64,000 nt of DNA, from the NCBI GenBank assembly GCA_033296885.1, contig MU863976.1, forward strand, positions 62,001 through 126,000. Reading direction: 5' to 3'. Within the stretch, counting starts at the first letter, position 1, and every line of letters starts with the position of its first letter. A program made the translations under genes and the position numbers. Shown one piece after another: positions 1 through 10,771 of the stretch. Below the pieces are notes generated by a model. The model saw nothing but the letters and a program-made list of their open reading frames with translations, ran no database searches and was not told the DNA's origin. The stretch is from Triangularia verruculosa. Taxonomy: Eukaryota; Ascomycota; Sordariomycetes; Sordariales; Podosporaceae.

Positions 1-101
1 ATATTGAGGCGGCGGTGAAGAAGGCGAATAAGGCGGCGGCGGTGACGGTGCAGAGGGAGGGGGCGGCGAAGAGTATTCCTTGGAGGGATGAGGTTGAGTA
101 A
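1..101 (+). CDS. 3' end of an unidentified plus-strand gene (partial)
   Basis: In the frame beginning at base 3 there is an uninterrupted stretch of 32 codons ending at a TAA (99-101). It is rich in Ala, Lys and Val and ends in the residues SIPWRDEVE. Codons are strongly GC-rich at third positions (GCG, GTG, AAG), as in the other genes here. The gene begins outside the window, so neither domain nor function can be read. It may simply be the charged C-terminal tail of a larger protein. Confidence 0.45.
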   Translation, partial: IEAAVKKANKAAAVTVQREGAAKSIPWRDEVE

Positions 102-434
102 CGGGTGATAGATAGGTAGTGGGATTGGTGTCATGGCATTGGCGGAGTGCCACCACCATATATATACCACTGGAGCGAGCAATGTGACAAGCATTGTTCA
201 CTTGTTGCTTTAGTTAGCAACACAGTGGCTTTGGTGCAGTGGTCCAGAGCAGCCGTGACAATTGGTAGCACATTGAATCAAACCAGGATGAGTTGTTTGG
301 AGCTGAGATGGATATTACGGGCTTCCACGGTACAACTCGCCAACCGCTCTTTCCTTAGTTCTAACCCGGCAAATGCGCCCAAACACAAAACTTCTCTTCC
401 ATGGACATCCAAACCTACAAGCGGATATGGGGAA
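102..434. other. Intergenic gap between two convergent gene ends
   Basis: This stretch lies between the stop codon of the partial plus-strand gene and the stop codon of the minus-strand GFA gene, so it should hold both 3' untranslated regions. I see no coding exon or RNA gene. Small open frames on both strands are shadows. Confidence 0.5.
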
Positions 435-1613
435 TCAGGGATCAACATACTTCGGCCCCCTATCCCTCCCACTCACCCGCTTCACCCTCCCAGCCCGTCT
501 CATCCCCTCCACATCCAACTCGTCCTGATTCACAGCCCTCAGGTTAAACGGCCTCAAATGTTGAAACCCCTCCCTAAACTTCCTCATCTCCTCCTCCACC
601 ACCACCTCCTCCCCCTCCCTCAGCGGAACCGGCTCTTGCATAACCAACACCCCGCAGTACCTGCACGACCCCTTGCGCACGATCCCATCGTTGAATTCAT
701 ACCACGTCAGGTTTTCCCTCCCGGAAACGGCGAGCTGGTCTTTGGTTGGGTAGATCCAGATTGGGCCGCTCTATCCATTACATGTTAGAGAGGTGGATAA
801 CAGGGATAAAAAAAAAGAAGAGTGAGTGGGGGGAGCTTACCCGGATACAATGGCTGCAGTTGCAGTCGTAGATGTTGCCGGTGTACTCCTCGCTGTCGAC
901 GGGGTGGTCTAGCTTGAGGGCGGCGGTGATGGCGCCGCAGTGGCAGCTGCCGCGGTAGAGTTTTCCTTTATCGTTTGGGATGGCTGAAGGGGTTGGGAGA
1001 GGGCCCTGGTAGAGGTGGGGGGTGTAAGGGGGTGGGAGTTTGGCGCTGTCGACGCTGTTTTGAAATGTATTAGCCTTCGGGTATCGAAGTGGTGGGTATA
1101 TAATAGGAAAAAAGACATACTGTCTCTCCTCCAAACTCCAGATGTCGAGGTCTTGGATGCAGCGAGCCTATTCATGCATGTCATTGTTAAAACGAGCGAT
1201 TCTTCGAGTGGGAAAGAGTAATATCGTTGCCCTTACGTTGATGCCCATATTCATCGGCGGCTCGAAGAACTCGGATGTTCCAAAGGTTCCGGTGCCACAC
1301 TTGCCGCAGAACTAGAACACAGAGAGTCCCTCCTGTTTTAGTTGGCTTTTCAGCAGTTTCCAAGGTCACTGAAGAAGCTCACCTGGTGCTTCCACTTCTT
1401 CTCTCCAAACTGGTACTGCTTGATCGTGCCCTCATCTTTCACAATCTTCAGCTCGACCCCCGGCGTGATGGCAAAGTACCCCTTCTTGTAGCAGATGCTG
1501 CAGTTGCAAATCACCCCTGACTTGATCTCAGGGGCGTCAAACTCAAAGACGAAAGCACCGCAATGGCAGTTGGCCCGGTACTTCTTGACAGATTGCTGGT
1601 CTGTTTCGGCCAT
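435..1613 (-). CDS. Tandem GFA/CENP-V-type zinc-binding protein
   Basis: This protein belongs to the glutathione-dependent formaldehyde-activating enzyme (GFA, DUF636/CENP-V) fold and carries two copies of the zinc-binding unit. I assemble five exons: 1383-1613, 1237-1311, 1121-1167, 841-1054 and 435-770. They join in frame to about 300 residues from the ATG at 1611-1613. The first domain (about residues 13-110) shows NCHCGAF, then CNCSIC, then FCGKCGT, which is the paired-cysteine ligand set of the family. The second domain (about 140-255) repeats it as SCHCGAI, CNCSHC and SCRYCG. All four introns have GT/AG ends and 66-71 nt lengths. Family members are often annotated as glutathione or formaldehyde related, but the substrate of fungal tandem forms is generally not established, so I do not assign a reaction. 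The exon joins are my reconstruction; the domain identity is secure. Confidence 0.85.
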
Positions 1614-4264
1614 TGTGTTCAGAAAAGGTCTCGAGTTGATGATATTTGTGTGACTGGAATAAAAGTTGTGATATTTGTCTAAAAGAACCGAGTTCCGTCG
1701 GGCGGAAGCCTGGCCCCCTTTGTGAACCAACGTCCGTCCCATATGAGCAGGCTGTCCACGTAACCCATCGGGCCAACTTCAACCCCGATTATCAGAATGT
1801 ATGCACCACCATCAGACAGCAATTTCATACATCAATGTTCTTGACCTCGGACTTCGGCCTTGCATCCTTCTCGGTAGTCCCCCCAATAGAATTCTATAGA
1901 GGAGACTGACAGGCTCTGACGTGTCAAGATGACCCTCCCGCGGCACGAGTGTGCGCGCGGTGTCAGGTGACCCGAGCCAAAGTTGAAAGTTCGAGTTGAA
2001 AAGAGCTGTCTGCCAGGCATCGTGAATCACTTGATCACTTTATCCACCCCGTGAATCACTTGTTGAGAAAAAAAAGAAAGCACGACATGCGGTGAGGAGC
2101 ATGCTCGGGTCTACTCTGTAGAAGAATGACATGCCTCCCCTCGATCCGAGTCGGTGTGCCCCCATGCCGGATCGCGCCCGGCCCTTGCGCCGGGAGCCAA
2201 GCGGAACCCCCCTATCGGGTAAGGCTATGCCGCATTTTCTAGAACAAAAAGATGCTGGTGACAGAATACATGACCATCTGAAGATCCCCCTGAACCTAAG
2301 GGGGAGGCGTGATCGATATCTCACATCGATTGTACCTAGCTAGATTTCCTGTGGGCAGCACCATCCGACTTCTCAGCTGACCGTGGTACGGATTACGAGA
2401 TGAAACTCACTCAGCGACCCGTCAATTGGGGTTACCTTGGCTGAGCCGAGACAGGTTTCCCGAAGCCGCTGTGAGACGCTACTTTTCTCTTCCCGAGATG
2501 TCAATACGGAATCTTGCAGGACGATCAGGGTAGAAAGACTGCAAGGTAGATCGAGAATGGTGGTCCGGCAGTTTGTTTCCTGAAGGACCGTCGGCAAGCG
2601 AACTTTGGCCGACTGGTGTTGATATCCGTTGTCACATATCACAGTGATATTTCTCCGCAGTGTCTGAGATCTGGACAGCAAAACATGGCCTGTTTCCGGG
2701 CTCTGGCCTCGCGCTGAACCAGGTTCCCCGCACGATCCCGACCTGTTCGTCCGGTGGATGCTGCTGTGGCCGGCATGCAGCGTGCCTTTTGGTGGTGGTT
2801 CGGCGGATCCACTAGACTAGCGGGCCCGGCGTTGTCTGGGCGTGGGGGAGGGGCCCGTCACCGTTCCGGCCCATTGCGGGTCGGGCCCCCAGCCGACAAA
2901 TCAGAGCCTAGTCCGGCTTGGCCCGATTGTCGAGTCGCGAATGGGACGTGCTCTGCTGGTGGTTGATGGAGATGACGTCGACGATTGGTCATTGTAAGTA
3001 AGGGCGAAAGAACAGACGGAAACTCTCGTCGAGAAAGAAACGGACTCGTTTGTTTGTCTAGCAGTCGATGATCGACGCCGTCGTGACCTCTTTTGCTCCA
3101 TCGTGCTTCAACGAGCCATGCATCTCTGTTCGCTTCCGTCAGCGAAGGGACCTCGAGATTGTTTGAACTCCAATAAGGCGGGGTTTGCCGATGGTGGTGA
3201 GGGGGTTCATCGCGACGGGACCAGCTGAAAATACGAGGTGAGATCTGATGAAATGAGATGAGATGAGATTAAGAGTTCATCTGTTGGGAAGTCTCCGTGT
3301 ATTCTCCGCCACAGATACCCCAGGCAAGAGCAGCTGTATGTATCCACACTAGTGTAGAGTCGAATGACGATTGCACTGCGTACCTGTCCACACTCAAGAC
3401 CGGTGCCTTGTGCCTGTCAAGTTGATCGTTCCTGGCAAACTTGGCATGGGAGTTGACCGCCCTGGAAAGTGAGACCTCGTCCCGTCTCCCGTCCATCAAC
3501 AACATGTTCCCCGGATTTTCATCTGCACCCTTCCAGCTGGGCACCCAAGCAGCATCGTCGCAACGCTCTTGTAAGATGTGGCCGACAGGGCAGAACAGTC
3601 CGGCATTCGGTCAGGAACACGACATATGCACGAGAAGAGACGCTAACCTCCGCTCCAGTCGCCCGGCGTGGGGCCCGCAACACCATCTTGTCTTGTGATT
3701 TGTCCCTTGCATCACCAAACTCCCACGTTCTCCAGAATGGGGCGGTGCCTCTTGCATTCCATGACAAAACGATTCCGTCTTGATACATTCCTCCCCGGGA
3801 TGCAAAACATGTATGTACCACTACTTGGAACTTGGGCAAGAGGCCTACTAGCGGCCGGCTAGCATCCGCCAGTCCCGGCACCTCAACAGCCCCTTCATGG
3901 CGTCCACTTGCCGCCCTGATTGGCAATGGATAACGATCCACCAGGCACGCTTTTGCTGTCCACCCTTCTGGGGTCAACTTGGTCATGAGTCCCGCCCAGG
4001 TCACGCTACCTGCCATGTCTGCCCTCGATATTTTTAACCTCTACTCCTCAGGTACCTCCAACATGGCTACTGCTCCCTACAGCTCTCTTGGCCTTCCTCC
4101 AATAGCTTCTCCAGCCGCTAAGCTAGATCCCGTTCTTTGTTCCGCGACCCGGTAGCTGGTTCGGAATACATCGCCCACTTATATAAGAACCCTCATTCCA
4201 GTGCTCCTCTGGCGCCATCCTCGTCGATTGTTTGGCAACATCACACCATCATCAAGTCTCCACG
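1614..4264. other. 2.65-kb divergent intergenic region
   Basis: This lies between the start of the minus-strand GFA gene and the start of egt1, so it should contain both promoters. I find no convincing coding exon. Open frames such as the minus-strand one at 3519-4016 have no recognisable domain and no supporting splice sites. A short direct repeat (GTGAATCACTTG) occurs near 2020 and 2050, and a small ATGAG-type microsatellite lies near 3249-3268. Base composition is similar to the rest of the window, so there is no sign of an AT-rich mutated transposon relic. Confidence 0.5.
4180..4187 (+). promoter_or_regulatory. TATA-like element upstream of egt1
   Basis: The string TATATAAG lies about 80 bases before the chosen egt1 start codon, at a sensible distance for a core promoter. 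This is position and motif only; no transcription start can be read. Confidence 0.4.
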
Positions 4265-7200
4265 ATGCCTAGTGCTCCAGATTTGACCGGCATGGCGTAC
4301 GGTACCCTCGCTAGCCTCGGGGCTTCTGCCAAAGACAAGACAAAACCAAAACTCTCTGGTGTGCTAAGCTCCAAGGTTGACATCATTGATATCCGCCGTG
4401 TTGCCGTCGAGACAAACCTCAAGGCCGACATTGTCTCCCAATTCTGCCCCAACGAGGGTCCCAGAAAGCTTCCCACGCTTCTTTTATATGACGAGAGAGG
4501 ACTGCAGTTGTTTGAGAAGGTATGTGTTTCTCGTCAAGCTCGCCATTGATGTTGTATCACCCCCTGACAGATTCTAGATTACGTATTTGGAAGAGTACTA
4601 CCTGACCAACGATGAGATTCAAGTGCTCGAGTCGTCGGCCGCAGATATTGCCAGCAACATTCCTTCTGGGTCTATGGTCATTGAACTCGGCAGTGGGTGA
4701 GTACAATAGCAGCTCAATCATTTCGCGGTTTGCTGACCCGGGCTCAAAAGAAACCTTCGAAAAGTGAATCTGCTTCTGCAAGCTTTCGAAGACGCCGGCA
4801 AGACCATTGACTATTACGCTTTGGACCTCTCCAAGCAAGAGCTCGAGCGTACTCTTGCTCAGCTTCCCACATATCAGCATGTCCGGGCTCATGGCCTGTT
4901 CGGAACCTACGACGATGGGCGGGAGTGGCTCAAGGACCCATCCAATATTTCAAGGAGGAAGTGCATAATGAGCCTTGGATCGAGCATTGGTACGTGACAT
5001 TCGTGCCCGACCTAAAGCAGGAAAACCTAACCTAACGCAACCGTGCCAGGAAATTTCGAGCGGAGTGCGGCTGCCTCCTTTCTCAAATCGTTCTCGGACG
5101 TTCTTGGTCACGGTGATACCATGCTGATTGGGTTGGATGCTTGCAACGATCCAGCCAGAGTCTAGTAGGTTCCCTCAGTCCCTTCGTACAGGTTCGATCA
5201 TTGTCGCTGACGACATAACAGTCACGCCTATAATGGTATGTCCTACCACACCGTGTCAAATAATTACGCTGACTTTAGTTTCACGCCATCACAGACAAGG
5301 AGGGCATCACTCATGAGTACGTCATGCCCACCCTCCCCCTTTATTGACAGCTGCACGAGGAAGGACACGTGAACCAGTACTGACGAATCCAGATTCATCT
5401 TGAATGGTCTTCGTCATGCCAACAGGGTCCTTGGAGAGGCTGTTTTCAACGAAAGGGACTGGAGGGTGATTGGCGAGTACGTCTATGACGCTGAGGGAGG
5501 GCGGCACCAGGCCTTCTACTCACCGGTGCGTGACACGACCGTCTTTGGCGAAGTCATCCGGCCCCACGAGCGAATCCAGGTGGAGGAGAGCCTGAAATGG
5601 TCTCCGGAGGAAACACGGAAGATGTGGGACCTCGCCGGTATGACCGAGATGGGCCAATGGATGCATGGCACCGAATATGGTGAGTACATACACATGCTAC
5701 CCCTATTTTTCGGCGGCAACTGGGCTCTGCGCGGTTCTTCTCTCGACAGGCCTCCAGCGTACCAACACTTACCCCACGTTTTCATGACACGTGGGACCAG
5801 TCGTACGATTCTTTCTGCGCCGTGAAACACATGGTGAGAATGTATTTTGCGGGAAACTGTCCCCACTGCCATGTCTACCGATGGTGTTGGGCTGCGGGGT
5901 CATCACCGGCCAAGGACCCAGGCAACTGTTATTTCACTTGGGAAGCAAGAATCGCTGACAGCAGGATATGCAGGACTTCATCTACTCACCAAGTCAAAAA
6001 TGTCATTCAGCCTGATTCCATCTGTGTACGCCCGCAGTGCTCTTCCCACCGTGGAGGACTGGGAGGCGGTTTGGGCGGCCTGGGATGTTGTCACACGCGA
6101 GATGCTGCCGCATGAAGAGCTGCTGGAGAAGCCTATCAAGCTCCGTAACGCCTGCATCTTTTATCTGGGTCACATTCCTACGTTCCTAGACATTCAGCTG
6201 AGCAAGACGACCGAGGAACCGCTTACAGAACCGTCAAGCTACTCACTGATCTTTGAGCGAGGCATTGACCCGGATGTCGACAACCCCGAGTTATGCCATG
6301 CCCACTCGGAAATACCTGATGAATGGCCTTCGGTGGAGGACATCCTGACCTATCAAAACCGGGTGCGAGCTCGCGTACAACATCTCTATGCAAGTGGTGC
6401 CGAAAGCATCCCGCGGCATGTGGGTCGGGCGGTTTGGGTGGGCTTCGAGCATGAGCTCATGCATCTGGAGACGCTGCTGTACATGATGCTCCAAAGTGAC
6501 AGGACTCTGCCACCGACGCACATTCCGGCACCAGACTTTGAGAAGTTGGCGGCCAAGGCCCGCTCTGAGAGGGTGCCAAACGGGTGGTTTGGCATTCCAG
6601 AACAGGAGATCACCATCGGGATAGATGACCCTGATGACGGAACGGATCCAGAGAACGCCTATGGTTGGTATGTCACATCTCATATTCTACATGTTGGGTG
6701 AGGTAGTTTCTAACAAAATCAGGGACAACGAGAAGCCAGTCAGACAGCTGAAAGTCCACTCCTTCCAAGCCCAAGGCAGGCCCATCACCAACGAAGAGTA
6801 CGCACTGTACCTTTACCACACCCACAGCACCAAACTTCCAGCTTCGTGGGTGGAAACCTCGTCGAGTTCGACAAACGGCTATACCAACGGAGACAGCAAT
6901 GACGCCCTCCCCGATTCTTTCCTCGCCGGCAAGGCAGTCCGCACAGTTTACGGCCCAGTGCCCCTGAAACAGGCTCTCGACTGGCCTGTCTTTGCGTCAT
7001 ACGACGAGCTGGCAAGGTGTGCGGCTTACTTGGGAGGAAGAATTCCTACCTTTGAGGAAGCCCGAAGCATCTACACCTGGGCCGAGGAATTGAAGAAGAA
7101 GGAGGTTGAGAACCAGCTTGGAAAGACAGTCCCGGCCGTCAATGGGCACCTCTGCAACAACGGCGTGGAGATCTCTCCCCCGGCCACCCCCACCACCGCT

Positions 7201-7639
7201 TCCTCCCACTCTGACGCCGGTGGCGAGGCCGACAACAGCAAGAATCAAGACGATCTCTTCATGGATCTTTCGGACGCCAACGTCGGTTTGCATCACTGGC
7301 ACCCCATGCCTGTCACCTCCCAGGGCGGTAAACTGGCGGGACAGGGAGAGATGGGCGGAGTGTGGGAGTGGACGAGCTCGGTCCTGCAGGAGTGGGAGGG
7401 TTTCAAGGCCATGGAGCTGTACCCGGGGTACACGGCCGACTTTTTTGATGGGAAGCACAATATTGTGCTTGGAGGGTCATGGGCCACGCACCCGAGAATT
7501 GCGGGCAGAAAGAGTTTGTAAGTTTTCCCCCTGTTTCTGAAGCTTTGGAAATCATAACACTAACGAGAGCAGCGTCAATTGGTACCAGAGAAACTACCCG
7601 TACGCCTGGGTAGGGGCGAGACTTGTTCGGGATATCTGA
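4265..7639 (+). CDS. egt1: Ergothioneine synthase Egt1 (EgtD-EgtB fusion)
   Basis: Egt1 trimethylates histidine to hercynine and then adds cysteine sulfur to it, giving hercynylcysteine sulfoxide, the precursor of the thiol antioxidant ergothioneine. The N-terminal half (about residues 40-370) is a SAM-dependent histidine methyltransferase with the motif ELGSGN. The C-terminal half is a DinB_2 plus formylglycine-generating-enzyme-like sulfoxide synthase. It carries the iron-binding HELMHLE (H-x3-H-x-E) and the FGE-type stretches GGVWEWTSS and LGGSWATHPR. I assemble ten exons: 4265-4519, 4578-4696, 4751-4989, 5050-5164, 5222-5235, 5295-5316, 5393-5679, 5974-6667, 6723-7517 and 7573-7639. These keep frame throughout and give 868 residues, close to the known Neurospora protein. 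Two consecutive exons are only 14 and 22 nt. The 294-nt intron before residues GLHLLTKSKM is long for this genome. Identity is very secure; exon edges are inferred from frame and homology memory. Confidence 0.95.
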
Positions 7640-8618
7640 ACAGATCTTGGCTTTTTCTTATGGCTGGAATTTTCGGTCTTGTTTTTCTTCTTTTCCATTG
7701 GTGGAAAAACAAAAGAGAAACGAGGACAGAGAAAGGCGGTCATCATGTCATGTGGAGGGACACTTTCAAAAGCAAGAACACGAGGGATTTATTTTCCCTT
7801 TGGTCATTGCGTTGCCCTAGGGATTACATGGGCTGTTTAATCGTTGTTTTATTCATTCGCCTCTCACTTCTTGGTTGGTTATTTGGATTTCTTGGGGGTT
7901 GATTTGCTGGTATTGGGTTATTTAGTTTAGGCTTTGATCAGCTTCGTAGTGTTGATTTGATGAATGGATTGTTCTTGATCTTTGGCAATGCTGTGCTTCT
8001 TCCCCGGCCCCTGAACAGACCTTACTTGGGCAAATGTCGGAAGTCTAGGTAGTGTTTGACCTTTTATGTGACAGGTCCGCACCCCTGCAGTTTGAAGTTT
8101 ACTAACCTTGACCATCATTAATCGCTGCTCAGGATCCTGCTAGATAGGCCTAGATGGTACCTATATCTTGAGATACGTCTCATGTGTCTGGGAAGTATGA
8201 GCATACGCCTAGATCATATCATTATCTGCCCTCGTACATACAATCATCTACATAGAGTACCTTGTATATACCACAAAAACAAAACCTGTTTATATACTGC
8301 CCAACGCCTCCAGCGAAAGATCCACGAGTTGCCGATTCCTATTTCCGTGAACGCCTCTCATATCATCAACCACCCTCCCTCATCATACTTCCTATCCCTC
8401 TTCTCCTCCCCAAACTTCTCATGTTTCTCCCTGGTATCCCACAACACCTCCCTTCCCCCCCGACACCCACAACCACACGGCTCCTAAACCTTCCCCCTCT
8501 TCAGACCAGTAGCAGCAGCACCCTTTTGCCTAACACAAACACCACCATATCATTAGCCACACCATTCCATCCCTTACCTATCCAAATCAAATCAAAAAAG
8601 GGGAAACAAAAAAAAAAC
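7640..8618. other. Convergent 3' intergenic region (egt1 / PDK-type kinase)
   Basis: This contains the 3' untranslated regions of two genes that run towards each other. It is moderately AT-rich and C-rich near 8370-8640. I see no coding exon or RNA gene in it; the small frames lack domains. Confidence 0.5.
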
Positions 8619-10013
8619 TTACTCCATCCTCCCAACCCCCTTCAACCTCAAATACACATCCGTCCCCCACCCATGCAAGCTCTGCACCGCAATGCCCCCC
8701 CCAAAGTACTCCGCATACGCCCTACTCAGCGGCAACCCATACCCCAACCCAGCAATCGAGCTCCCCCCGCTACTCGCCGCCGAAATCACGCTCAGCGCGT
8801 CATCGCTCCACGTCCCCGGCATCTGGTCACCATCATCATCATCCTCCCCATTCTCCGAAAACGTAGTAAAGCTATACGACCAAATATGCGGCAGCACATC
8901 CGCACTGATCCCCCCTCCCCTATCCCTTATCCTTATCGTAACCCCCGGCGCATTATCGTCCAGCGGCTGAATGTGATCCTTGTCAAAAACCCCCAGCGAG
9001 ACCGAAGGTGGCGATAACGTCACCGGAGTCGTAACAAAAGAAGCCGGTTCCGGTGCGATGGTGATCACGACTGGTGATTTATTCATCCCGTTTTCCACCG
9101 TCGCCCGAAAGGCGTTCTTGAGGAGCTCGGTGATGATGTATTCGAGGTGCATCGGGACAAAGGCAAACGTTGTTTCGGGGTTCCCGTTGATGATCCACTC
9201 GGGCCGGACGCCGTAGTTGAGCTCGCAGATGTCGGCCACGAAGCTGCCGCAGGAATCGACCGTCGAGGCCGGGCGGAGGGCCGTGTCGATCACGCCGATG
9301 TAGCCCGGGTTTTCGGGGCAGGGGGTCGGGGAGGAGGAGGGGGAGAAGTGCGGGCTGGAGGAGTAGTGGAGGGCGATGTGCTGCTCGGCCACGAGGCGGG
9401 TGCCGATGCGGGCGCGGAGGTGCTGGTCGAGGAAGCGGGTTACTTCGGCGGGGGAGATGTATTTGCGGCATTCGAGGAAGCCGCGGGCGAGGATGGGGAT
9501 GGTGTCGGTGTGGGTTTGGACGAGCTCGGCGAGGACCTCGGTGAAGCGGATCTCGTCTTCGAGGTTGGAGATGGTGCGGCCCTGCCAGGGGAGGAGGGTG
9601 GAGAGGGAGTGCTGGTAGTTGTTGTAGATTTTGCGGATGTTGGGGTTGGATACCACGATGTAGGGGAGGTTGCGGAGGGCCTGGATACGGTGGGCTAGTC
9701 GGATAGGGAGGAGGGAGAGGGTGAAGCGCGCCGAGGATAGCAGGGCTTCAGCGTTGAGTGGTGGACGGCCATGTTTGACCAGATCTGCCAGGCTTAGTCG
9801 ATGTAGCGGCTGTTTTGCTAACCATGGAACAGCATCGTCGGTCTCCGAGTAGGTAACGTGTTGATGGTGGTGAGTTGGGGACCGGTGGTGGTGGGCAATG
9901 GGGGTGTCCTTCTTATGATTTTGTACCGTGGACGATGCCCTCCGCGTCAGATATTGCCCTGGATTGGCGCGGAAGGGTGTCGGTAGCCGTGCTAGCCTCA
10001 CCGCGGAGCCCAT
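8619..10013 (-). CDS. Mitochondrial PDK/BCKDK-family protein kinase
   Basis: Members of this GHKL-ATPase family phosphorylate the E1 subunit of pyruvate or branched-chain 2-oxoacid dehydrogenase in the mitochondrial matrix and so switch off the complex. The single-exon frame encodes 464 residues. Residues 1-30 are rich in Arg, Ser and Ala without acids, as in a mitochondrial presequence. The regulatory four-helix domain spans about 60-240. The ATP-binding domain shows the N-box ELLKNAFRA (near 296), the G1 box DRGGGI (near 363) and the G2 box GLGYGLPLSR (near 421). An Asp/Ser-rich insertion of about 30 residues (ENGEDDDDGDQMPG onward) sits in the ATP lid just before G2. Fungi usually have several paralogs, and from sequence alone I cannot tell the pyruvate from the branched-chain enzyme. 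Confidence 0.88.
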   Translation of the reverse strand: MGSAVRLARLPTPFRANPGQYLTRRASSTVQNHKKDTPIAHHHRSPTHHHQHVTYSETDDAVPWLAKQPLHRLSLADLVKHGRPPLNAEALLSSARFTLSLLPIRLAHRIQALRNLPYIVVSNPNIRKIYNNYQHSLSTLLPWQGRTISNLEDEIRFTEVLAELVQTHTDTIPILARGFLECRKYISPAEVTRFLDQHLRARIGTRLVAEQHIALHYSSSPHFSPSSSPTPCPENPGYIGVIDTALRPASTVDSCGSFVADICELNYGVRPEWIINGNPETTFAFVPMHLEYIITELLKNAFRATVENGMNKSPVVITIAPEPASFVTTPVTLSPPSVSLGVFDKDHIQPLDDNAPGVTIRIRDRGGGISADVLPHIWSYSFTTFSENGEDDDDGDQMPGTWSDDALSVISAASSGGSSIAGLGYGLPLSRAYAEYFGGGIAVQSLHGWGTDVYLRLKGVGRME

Positions 10014-10368
10014 CTTGAGGTGCTGGTTGAAGCGATTCTGAATATGAGTAAAAGAAAGGAACGCGGGATGGTCAGGTCATCCTTGAATGGAACGCAATGG
10101 CAAGGTCGCAGTGTTAGCTTATCAGTCGAGATGGTAGACAGTAAAAGCTTGGATATGGTCACATGCAAATCAAGATGCACTAAAATATATGATTATCTCG
10201 AGGCCACAGAAAGATAAAGTTGAACATTGAAGATGGGTGTCAATTGCTAGCTAGCGCTCGTCATAACGACAGGCCTGATAAGCCGGCTATCGCTGGACAG
10301 GGATCATCTGCCCCGCTGCCACGGCACCTGCCCCGCACTACCTACCCCGGACGCCTGGCCTGAGCTCC
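10014..10368. other. Spacer between two co-directional minus-strand genes
   Basis: This holds the promoter of the PDK-type kinase and the 3' end of the I9 inhibitor gene. No coding exon or recognisable regulatory site is evident. Confidence 0.45.
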
Positions 10369-10771
10369 TTATTGAGTGCGAACCTCTTGGTCCAGTTCAA
10401 CCTGATTCACGGCCTCGTGGCTCTCGAGGGTCTGGACAGAGTCGTCGGGGAAGGACACACTGTCGAACATGAGAGTCAGCCGTTGTGTTCATTTGTCCCG
10501 TATTAAGGGGGTCTTACGAAAAACCCTTGATCAGCGTGTACTCATGGCCGATTTTGCCGCCCTGGTCGATGGCTTGTTGCTTGGCCCTGCGCAGTATCAG
10601 TCAGTATCAGAGCCCGGTAGACATATGAAACTCTGGAAAGGGGTCTACTCACGCCGCGACTTGCTCATCGGTGGCGTCATCGTTGCAGGTTACCTGTGAT
10701 GTGAATGTTAGCTCGCGAGGTCCCTGAAACACAATGGCAACAGCAGGACCACATACGATGTAGGAAGGCAT
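10369..10771 (-). CDS. Peptidase inhibitor I9-type small protein (yeast Pbi2-like)
   Basis: I assemble four exons on the minus strand into a 71-residue protein. It starts MPSYIVTCNDDATDEQVAAA, continues with KIGHEYTLIKGFSVSF, and ends DQEVRTQ before a TAA at 10369-10371. This matches the small cytosolic I9/propeptide-like inhibitors of subtilisin-type vacuolar proteases, such as yeast Pbi2 and the Pleurotus proteinase A inhibitor. The fold resembles a subtilisin propeptide. The three introns have GTATGT, GTGAGT and GTAAGA donors and CAG acceptors, and the frame is continuous across all of them. In yeast the homolog inhibits vacuolar proteinase B and aids vacuole fusion; that role here is inference. 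No open frame on its own reveals this gene. Confidence 0.82.

Noticed and set aside
3519..4016. 165-codon minus-strand open frame upstream of egt1
   Set aside because: No domain, atypical composition, overlaps other open frames on both strands, and lies in the likely promoter.
9147..9698. 183-codon plus-strand frame rich in Gly, Val and Glu
   Set aside because: It is the antisense shadow of the PDK-type kinase, which has clear family motifs.
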